This document shows positions 15,253-20,307 of a DNA stretch of 20,307 bases, one piece after another. Position numbers and translations under genes: made by a program. Position 1 is the stretch's first letter; each line of letters begins with the position of its first letter. The notes under the pieces were generated by a model that saw nothing but the letters and a program-made list of their open reading frames with translations, had not been told where the DNA came from and ran no database searches. The stretch is from positions 1 to 20,307 of the forward strand of contig JANRJB010000105.1 in assembly GCA_033764265.1 (NCBI GenBank), given 5' to 3'. The DNA is from VGEM01 sp033764265. GTDB taxonomy: Bacteria > Pseudomonadota > Alphaproteobacteria > Rhodospirillales > Rhodospirillaceae.

Positions 15253-17415
15253 TCAGCCCCGCGCGCGGTCGACGGTGTTGATCGACGGCGTGGCGCGCAG
15301 GGCAGCGACGATGTTGGCCAGGTGCTTGACGTCGGTCACCTCGATGTCGACCACCATGTCGAAGAAATCGGCCGAACGCTTGGTGAACTTGAGATTGCTG
15401 ATGTTGCCGTGATTGCGCGCGATCACGGTCGACAGCGAACCCAGCGCGCCAGGCTCGTTGGCCACAGTCAGGTTGAGCCGGCCGATGTGCAGGGCGCGGT
15501 CGCGGTCCGGCTCCCACGCCAGGTCGATCCAGCGGTCGGGCTCGTCTGAAAAGTCCGCCAGTTTTTCGCAATCGATGGTGTGCACGTCGATGCCGCGACC
15601 CGGTTGGCTGATGCCGACAATGCGGTCGCCCGGCAGCGGGTGGCAGCAGGTCGCCAGGTGCACGGCCATGCCCGGCGTCAGGCCGCGGATCGGCACGGCG
15701 GGCGAGGCCTGGCCGTCGCCGCCTTGGCGGGCGCGGGCCTGCGACAGATTGACGATATTATCGTCCTTCTCGGTCCGCGCGCCAGGATACACCGCCAGCA
15801 GCACCTGGCGTCCGGTCAGCCGGCCTTCGCCGACCCGCACGAACAGCTCCTCGAGGTTCGGCAGCGACAGTTTCTCGATGGCGGCGGCCAGGCCCTTTTG
15901 CGTCAGCTCGTAGCCTTCCTTCACGAAGGTCTTTTCGATGATGTCCTTGCCCAGGCGCGCGAACTCGACGCGCGCGTCCTGGCGGATGCGCCGGCGAATG
16001 TGGGCGCGCGCCTTGCCGGTGACCACGAACGCCTCCCACTCCGGCGCGGGCTTCTGGGCCTTCGAGGTGACGATCTCGACCTGGTCGCCGTTCTGCAGGC
16101 GAGTACGCAAGGGCACGATGCGGCCGTTGACCTTGGCGCCGACGCAGGTGTCGCCAACTTCGGAATGCACCGCGTAGGCGAAGTCCACCGGCCCGGCGCC
16201 GCGCGGCAGGGCGATCAGGTCGCCCTTGGGCGTGAAGCAGAACACCTGGTCCTGGAACATCTCGAGCTTGGTGTGCTCGAGGAACTCCTGCGGGTTCTGG
16301 GCGTGCTCGAGAATGTCGAGCAGTTCGCGCAGCCAGTCGTACTGCCGCCCGCCGACCTGGCCGACCCCCTGTTTGTAGAGGCCCTGCTTGTACTGCCAGT
16401 GAGCGGCCACGCCCAGCTCGGCCACCTGGTGCATGGCGTGGGTGCGGATTTGGATCTCGATGCGGTGCTTGAGCGGGCCGATCACAGCGGTGTGGATCGA
16501 GCGATAGCCGTTGCGCTTGGGCGTCGAGACGTAGTCCTTGAAGCGGCCCGGCACCATCGGGTAGCGGGTATGGATCAGACCGAGCACGCGGTAACAGTCC
16601 TCGGCCGTCTCGACGATGATGCGGAAGGCCATGATGTCGGACAGCTGCTCGAAGCTGACGTCCTTGACCTGCATCTTGCGCCAGATCGAGTAGGGCGTCT
16701 TCTCGCGCCCCGAGATGTAGCCCTGCACGCCGCCGGCCCGCAGCGCCTGGTCCAGCTCATCCATGATCTTGCCGACCAGGTCGCCACCGTGCAGCTCCAG
16801 GTACTTCAGGCGGTTGAGGATGGAATCGCGCGCGTCCGGGTGCAGTTCGGCGAACGCCAGGTCTTCCAGCTCGGTCTTGATCTCCTGGATGCCGATGCGT
16901 TCGGCCAGCGGCGCGTAGATTTCCACGGTCTCGAGCGCGATGGTGCGCCGCTTGGCCGGGTCCTTGATGAACCCCAGCGTGCGCATGTTGTGCAGCCGGT
17001 CGGCCAGCTTGACCAGCAGCACGCGGATGTCCTCGGACATCGCCAGCAGGAATTTGCGGAAGTTCTCCGCCTGCTTGGTTTCGATGTTCTGCAGCTGAAT
17101 CTTGGCCAGCTTGGTGACGCCGTCGACCAGCCGGGCCACTTCCTCGCCGAACAGCCGGCGCACGTCGTCGAGCGTGGCGAGCGTATCCTCGACGATGTCG
17201 TGCAGCAGCGCGGTGACGATCGAGGCGGCGTCGAGCTTGTAGTTGGTCAGGATGCCCGCCACCTCGATCGGGTGCGAGAAGTATGGATCGCCCGAGGCCC
17301 GCGTCTGCGAGCCGTGCATCTTCATGGCGTAGACGTAGGCGCGGTTGATCAGGTCCTCGTCCGCCGCCGGATCGTAGGCCTTGACCCGTTCGACCAGTTC
17401 GAACTGGCGCATCAT
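15253..17415 (-). CDS. rsh: Bifunctional (p)ppGpp synthetase/hydrolase (Rel/SpoT homolog)
   Basis: Makes and degrades the alarmone (p)ppGpp, controlling the stringent response. In the 720-residue product the HD hydrolase domain keeps His48 (YFSHP), HDIVEDT (72-78) and Asp140 in LADRLHN. The synthetase domain has GREKTPYSIWRKM (236-248), RFKDYVSTPKRNGYRSIHT (291-309) and IEIQIRT. TGS (about 388-450), a conserved-cysteine segment (ATCCHPLPGDRIVG) and a C-terminal ACT domain follow. All key hydrolase residues are present, so both activities are likely, as in other alphaproteobacterial single-copy Rsh enzymes. ATG codons at 17415 and 17412 are both possible; a GGGGGC lies just upstream. The rpoZ-rsh adjacency is conserved. 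Confidence 0.96.
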   Translation of the reverse strand: MMRQFELVERVKAYDPAADEDLINRAYVYAMKMHGSQTRASGDPYFSHPIEVAGILTNYKLDAASIVTALLHDIVEDTLATLDDVRRLFGEEVARLVDGVTKLAKIQLQNIETKQAENFRKFLLAMSEDIRVLLVKLADRLHNMRTLGFIKDPAKRRTIALETVEIYAPLAERIGIQEIKTELEDLAFAELHPDARDSILNRLKYLELHGGDLVGKIMDELDQALRAGGVQGYISGREKTPYSIWRKMQVKDVSFEQLSDIMAFRIIVETAEDCYRVLGLIHTRYPMVPGRFKDYVSTPKRNGYRSIHTAVIGPLKHRIEIQIRTHAMHQVAELGVAAHWQYKQGLYKQGVGQVGGRQYDWLRELLDILEHAQNPQEFLEHTKLEMFQDQVFCFTPKGDLIALPRGAGPVDFAYAVHSEVGDTCVGAKVNGRIVPLRTRLQNGDQVEIVTSKAQKPAPEWEAFVVTGKARAHIRRRIRQDARVEFARLGKDIIEKTFVKEGYELTQKGLAAAIEKLSLPNLEELFVRVGEGRLTGRQVLLAVYPGARTEKDDNIVNLSQARARQGGDGQASPAVPIRGLTPGMAVHLATCCHPLPGDRIVGISQPGRGIDVHTIDCEKLADFSDEPDRWIDLAWEPDRDRALHIGRLNLTVANEPGALGSLSTVIARNHGNISNLKFTKRSADFFDMVVDIEVTDVKHLANIVAALRATPSINTVDRARG

Positions 17416-17520
17416 TGCGTTGCCCCCGTGCCGGACGGGAGCCGAGACGCCTTCATTCCGTCGTGTGGGTGTGTGTCGAGGCGCGCCGCCGTGGTCATGT
17501 GGTGCGCACCTCGGCCAGCC

Positions 17521-17958
17521 TTATCCCCGGGCGTCGTCCTCGACGTCTTCATACTTGACGGCGGGATGGTCGGCGATCGCGCCGGCTCCGCCCTCTTCGT
17601 CCTCGACATCGGCGTCGTCGACGCTCATGCCCGCCTCGGCCGCCATCTGCTCGTTCATCTGGCCGGCGATTTGCGCGAACTCGGGGTTCGCGGCCATGGC
17701 GTCGAAGCCGTCTTCCTCGGGCTCGTCGACCTCGACATGGCGCTGCAGGTTCTGGATCAGGCTGTTGTACAGGTCGCCCGGATTGACCTTGTCGTCGGCG
17801 ATTTCGCGCAGCGCCACCACCGGGTTTTTGTCGTTGTCGCGCTCAACCCGCAATTCGGCGCCGGCGGACAATTCGCGCGAGCGCTGCGAGGCGATCATCA
17901 CCAGTTCGAACCGGTTGGGGATTTTCTCGACGCAATCTTCGACTGTAACGCGGGCCAT
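17521..17958 (-). CDS. rpoZ: RNA polymerase omega subunit
   Basis: Small subunit that helps assemble RNA polymerase by binding beta'. The 145-residue product starts MARVTVEDCVEKIPNRFELV and continues with the family core (ASQRSRELSAGAEL, KNPVVALREIAD). A long acidic tail after residue 75 (for example VDDADVEDEEGG) makes it longer than the 91-residue E. coli protein, as is usual in alphaproteobacteria. A GAGGAA ribosome site precedes the ATG. In E. coli the omega/MAR region forms part of a ppGpp site, so its position just before rsh is functionally suggestive. Confidence 0.95.
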   Translation of the reverse strand: MARVTVEDCVEKIPNRFELVMIASQRSRELSAGAELRVERDNDKNPVVALREIADDKVNPGDLYNSLIQNLQRHVEVDEPEEDGFDAMAANPEFAQIAGQMNEQMAAEAGMSVDDADVEDEEGGAGAIADHPAVKYEDVEDDARG

Positions 17959-17987
17959 GAGGTTCCTCGCCGGAGCTGTCAGGAGTT

Positions 17988-18016
17988 AAAGTGGGCATTG
18001 CCGTCCGCGCGGTCAA
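17988..18016 (-). promoter_or_regulatory. Possible promoter of rpoZ-rsh
   Basis: A TTGACC -35 (18011-18016) on the minus strand lies about 55 bases before the rpoZ ATG. No convincing -10 lies at the usual distance (CACTTTAAC around 17988-17996 is the nearest). The rest of the 137-base folK-rpoZ gap shows no further signal. Confidence 0.25.
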
Positions 18017-18095
18017 CCAGCACCGCGCGCCGCCGCGCCGAATTGGCGCGGGTGTGGCAAACGTGGCGCTCTTGTACGGGGTTCGGCGCTCGATC

Positions 18096-18608
18096 TCAAC
18101 CGTGAAATCCCGGCGGATGAACCGGTCCGATTTTCTTAACTATTTGATTATCAACAGTTTTGGGCAGCAGTTCGAGAGCGGTCGCGCCGATGATCGGATG
18201 GCGCCAGCCAGGCGCCAGGTCGGCCAGCGGTGCCAGCACAAACGCCCGCGTACTCAAGCGTGGGTGCGGCAGCGCCGGCGGCCCGGCTTGGATCAGTCCG
18301 TGGTAGTCGAGCAGGTCGAGGTCGAGGGTGCGCGCGGCGTTGGGGGCACCCCGCACGCGGCCAAACCCTCGTTCGACCCCGTGCAGCACCACCAACAGCG
18401 CCGCCGGCGACAGGTCGGTCGTCAGTTCCGCCACGCCGTTGATGAAGTTGGGCTGGTCCGACGCCGGAACCGGCGCGGTTTCGTACCAGGGCGCGACGGC
18501 GACCACGCTCACGCCCCGTTCGCCCAGGGCGGTCAGCGCGGCCCGGCACGTGGTCAGCGGCGGCCCGGCCGGCGACGGCAGATTCGCACCGAGGGCGATC
18601 AGGATCAT
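18096..18608 (-). CDS. folK: 2-amino-4-hydroxy-6-hydroxymethyldihydropteridine pyrophosphokinase
   Basis: HPPK, which transfers pyrophosphate from ATP to the dihydropterin alcohol, the step before dihydropteroate synthase in folate synthesis. The 170-residue product has the N-terminal ALGANL, APWYETAPV and QPNFINGVAEL motifs, the signature RTLDLDLLDYHG (93-104, with the metal-binding aspartates) and LPHPRLSTRAFVLAPLADLA. The length is normal. The ATG at 18608 is preferred; an open frame continues far upstream but lies antisense to the NYN and UDG genes. It is the first gene of the minus-strand block in this window. Confidence 0.95.
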   Translation of the reverse strand: MILIALGANLPSPAGPPLTTCRAALTALGERGVSVVAVAPWYETAPVPASDQPNFINGVAELTTDLSPAALLVVLHGVERGFGRVRGAPNAARTLDLDLLDYHGLIQAGPPALPHPRLSTRAFVLAPLADLAPGWRHPIIGATALELLPKTVDNQIVKKIGPVHPPGFHG

Positions 18609-18776
18609 GGCTTCGCGTATACCTTGCAGCCTCACGCGGGGTTGAACGGCGCGGCCAAAGCCGGATCGTCTGCCGTATTGCCCCGTTGCCGGGCCCAAGT
18701 TATAGCCTGCGGACAGATCGGCCGCACGCCCGGCCCGCCATTTGATTCCTGAATACTTGAAGCATAGGAGCACGCG
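18609..18776. other. Divergent intergenic region, folK / NYN operon
   Basis: The longest non-coding stretch of the window (168 bases). It holds a good plus-strand promoter candidate for the NYN gene and, on the minus strand, only a TATACG (18616-18621) close to the folK ATG with no fitting -35. No RNA gene, riboswitch or repeat is recognisable. Confidence 0.6.
18678..18706 (+). promoter_or_regulatory. Putative promoter of the NYN-UDG-XRE operon
   Basis: TTGCCC (18678-18683), 17-base spacer, TATAGC (18701-18706): a sigma70-like pair about 70 bases before the NYN ATG, which itself has AGGAG 7 bases upstream. Confidence 0.4.
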
Positions 18777-19490
18777 ATGATCTTCTATCCCGAAGAACGC
18801 TTGGCCATGTTCATCGACGGCGCCAATCTGTACGGCACCGCCCGGGCGCTGAACTTCGACATCGACTACAAGCGCCTGCTCAACCTGTTCGCCTCCAAGG
18901 GCCGGCTGCTGCGCGCGTTCTACTACACCGCTCTGATGGAGGAAGCTGATTATTCGCCGCTGCGGCCGCTGGTCGATTGGCTCGACTACAACGGCTACAC
19001 CATGGTGACCAAGCCGGCGAAAGAGTTCACCGACGCGCAGGGGCGCCGGCGCGTCAAGGGCAACATGGACATTGAACTGGCCATCGACATGCTGAGCATG
19101 GCCGAGCACGTCAACCACATCGTGCTGTTCTCGGGCGACGGCGATTTCCGCCGCCTGGTCGAGGCCACCCAGAAGAAGGGCGTGCGGGTGTCGGTGGTGT
19201 CCACCATCCGCACCCAGCCGGCGATGGTGGCCGACGAGTTGCGCCGTCAGGCCGACAACTTCATCGATCTGGTCGACTTGCAGCCGATGATCGCGCGCGC
19301 GCCGCTGCCGCACCAGGGTGAAGGCCGGGGCGAACGCGGCGAGCGTAGCGAAGGCCGGCCCGAGCGCCCAGTGGAACGCGGCGATCGCATGGAACGGGCC
19401 GAGGCCCGCAACGACGCACGGGCCGACGCCCGGGCCGATGCGCGCGCCGCGGCCGCCGCCGCGGCCATGGCCGACCGCGACAACACCTGA
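18777..19490 (+). CDS. NYN domain (LabA/DUF88-like) putative ribonuclease
   Basis: Member of the PIN-like NYN superfamily, whose characterised relatives cleave RNA with Mg bound by a cluster of aspartates. In the 237-residue product the NYN domain covers about 8-170. FIDGANLYG (Asp14) is at 12-20, MDIELAIDML (Asp98) at 97-106 and LFSGDGDF (Asp121, Asp123) at 117-124, so the acidic site is complete. The C-terminal 60 residues are disordered-looking and rich in Arg, Glu, Gly and Ala, ending in DARA repeats and an alanine run. AGGAG precedes the ATG. It is followed after three bases by the uracil-DNA glycosylase gene, so the two are co-transcribed. The RNA target is unknown. Confidence 0.88.
   Translation: MIFYPEERLAMFIDGANLYGTARALNFDIDYKRLLNLFASKGRLLRAFYYTALMEEADYSPLRPLVDWLDYNGYTMVTKPAKEFTDAQGRRRVKGNMDIELAIDMLSMAEHVNHIVLFSGDGDFRRLVEATQKKGVRVSVVSTIRTQPAMVADELRRQADNFIDLVDLQPMIARAPLPHQGEGRGERGERSEGRPERPVERGDRMERAEARNDARADARADARAAAAAAAMADRDNT
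19413..19448 (+). repeat. Three 12-base tandem units inside the NYN gene tail
   Basis: GACGCACGGGCC, GACGCCCGGGCC and GATGCGCGCGCC encode DARA three times. The units differ mainly at third codon positions, so the protein repeat is kept while the DNA has drifted. Confidence 0.8.
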
Positions 19491-19493
19491 GCC

Positions 19494-20165
19494 GTGCCCA
19501 AGGTTGCGGGTGCTGACGGCGGCGCGACGGGGTTGCGCGGCCCGCCGCGCGACTGCGGCCTGTGCCCGCGCCTGGTCGACTTCCGACGTGCCAATGCACG
19601 TGACTACCCGGATTTCTTCAACGGCGCGGTGCCGCCGTTCGGCGGCGATGACGCACGGCTGTTGGTCGTCGGCCTCGCGCCCGGCCTGAAGGGCGCCAAC
19701 CGCAGCGGCCGGCCGTTCACCGGCGACTACGCCGGCGAGCTGTTGTATCCGACCTTGCTCAAGTTCGGCCTGGCGAACGGAACCTATGGCGCGGCGCGCG
19801 ACGACGGTCTGGCGCTGATCGGCTGCCGCATTACCAACGCGGTGCGCTGCGTGCCGCCGGCGAACAAGCCGACGCCGGCCGAGCAGAAAACCTGCCGGCC
19901 GTTCCTGACCGACGAGATCGCCGCCCTGCCCAACCTGCGCGCCGTGCTGGCCCTGGGCCGCATCGCCCACGACGCGGTGCTGGCCGCGTTGGTCCTCCGC
20001 AAGGCGCTATACCCGTTCGCCCACGGCGCGCGCCACGCGCTGCCGGGCGGGCTGCTGCTGGCCGACAGTTATCACTGCTCGCGCTACAACGTGAACACCG
20101 GTGTGCTGACGCCGGCGATGTTCGAGGCGGTGATCGCACCGCTGGCCCGGCTGGTGATGCCGTGA
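19494..20165 (+). CDS. Uracil-DNA glycosylase, family 5 (UdgB-like)
   Basis: Iron-sulfur uracil/hypoxanthine-DNA glycosylase of base excision repair. The 223-residue product has CGLC (Cys21, Cys24) plus Cys119 and Cys134 as likely cluster ligands. Motif 1 is VVGLAPGLKGANRSGRPFTG (58-77), ITNAVRC lies in the middle and motif 3 is SYHCSRYNVNTG (192-203). GLAPG..GANR without an acidic residue, and the HCSR.N.NTG motif, are typical of family 5 and not family 4. The GTG start at 19494 lies three bases after the NYN stop, without a strong ribosome site. Its stop overlaps the GTG of the next gene. Confidence 0.9.
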   Translation: MPKVAGADGGATGLRGPPRDCGLCPRLVDFRRANARDYPDFFNGAVPPFGGDDARLLVVGLAPGLKGANRSGRPFTGDYAGELLYPTLLKFGLANGTYGAARDDGLALIGCRITNAVRCVPPANKPTPAEQKTCRPFLTDEIAALPNLRAVLALGRIAHDAVLAALVLRKALYPFAHGARHALPGGLLLADSYHCSRYNVNTGVLTPAMFEAVIAPLARLVMP

Positions 20166-20307
20166 GCGCCACGGGAAAATCCGAACCGCTGTCGGCCTAC
20201 TTCAAGCGCCACGGCCGCACCGTGCGCCCGGTCGACGTTGCCGCGATCCGCGCGGTGACGCAGTTATCGCAGCCAGAATTCGCCAAGGCGTGCGGCATCA
20301 GCGTGCA
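20162..20307 (+). CDS. XRE-type helix-turn-helix protein, 5' part (runs off the window)
   Basis: The first 48 codons of a gene with a GTG start that overlaps the UDG stop (GTGA). Residues 21-48 read VRPVDVAAIRAVTQLSQPEF and then AKACGISV, the first two helices of an XRE/Cro-like domain resembling HigA/NadS-type antitoxin regulators. The window ends inside the recognition helix, so the length and any following partner gene cannot be seen. Confidence 0.6.
   Translation, partial: MSATGKSEPLSAYFKRHGRTVRPVDVAAIRAVTQLSQPEFAKACGISV

Noticed and set aside
15580..18105. An 841-codon plus-strand open frame across rsh and rpoZ
   Set aside because: It is the antisense shadow of two clear conserved genes, and its translation has no recognisable domain.
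18609..19970. Very long open frame on the minus strand continuing upstream of folK, antisense to the NYN and UDG genes
   Set aside because: It is low in complexity (Ala, Gly, Arg, His, Gln-rich), matches no family and mirrors two well-supported plus-strand genes; high third-position GC opens such antisense frames.

Overview
The window is about 20.3 kb of high-GC, densely coding DNA with no rRNA, tRNA, CRISPR array or insertion sequence that I can recognise. Most of it is one conserved housekeeping block on the minus strand. Read in the direction of transcription it runs folK, rpoZ, rsh (relA/spoT type), a DUF533/TerB-like gene, a DUF2062 gene, pdxJ, acpS, lepB, rnc, era, recO and parC. This order, one bifunctional Rel/Spo enzyme encoded just downstream of rpoZ, and the protein sequences point to an alphaproteobacterium. 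A Rhodospirillales-like lineage is my guess, but the sequence alone does not fix it.

Layout from left to right. parC (18-2291) is followed by a small DUF2283/DUF4258 pair that resembles a toxin-antitoxin couple, then recO, a 55-residue two-helix membrane protein, era, rnc and lepB, all on the minus strand and tightly spaced or overlapping. At 6308-11281 the block is interrupted between lepB and acpS by a self-contained efflux cassette. It has a TetR/AefR-like repressor on the minus strand and, divergently on the plus strand, an FtsX/DevC-type permease, its ATPase, a HlyD-type adaptor and a NodT-type outer-membrane lipoprotein. An AT-rich divergent promoter with an inverted repeat lies between the repressor and the permease. 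acpS, pdxJ and DUF2062 continue the minus-strand block to 13087.

A plus-strand pair, an anchored alpha/beta hydrolase and a tiny cysteine-rich lipoprotein (13210-14402), then interrupts the block again. DUF533, rsh, rpoZ and folK follow on the minus strand. Divergent from folK, a plus-strand operon starts at 18777: a NYN/LabA-type nuclease with a charged, repetitive tail, a family 5 uracil-DNA glycosylase and the start of an XRE-type helix-turn-helix gene cut off by the window edge.

Functionally the core block combines stringent response and transcription (rsh, rpoZ), cofactors (folK, pdxJ, acpS), protein export (lepB), RNA processing and ribosome assembly (rnc, era) and DNA repair/topology (recO, parC). 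The accessory content lies in the efflux cassette, the DUF4258/DUF2283 pair, the hydrolase/lipoprotein pair and the NYN-UDG-XRE operon. I see no clearly new system. The best leads are these accessory insertions and several small genes. The longest stretch without a gene is the 168-base divergent region at 18609-18776.
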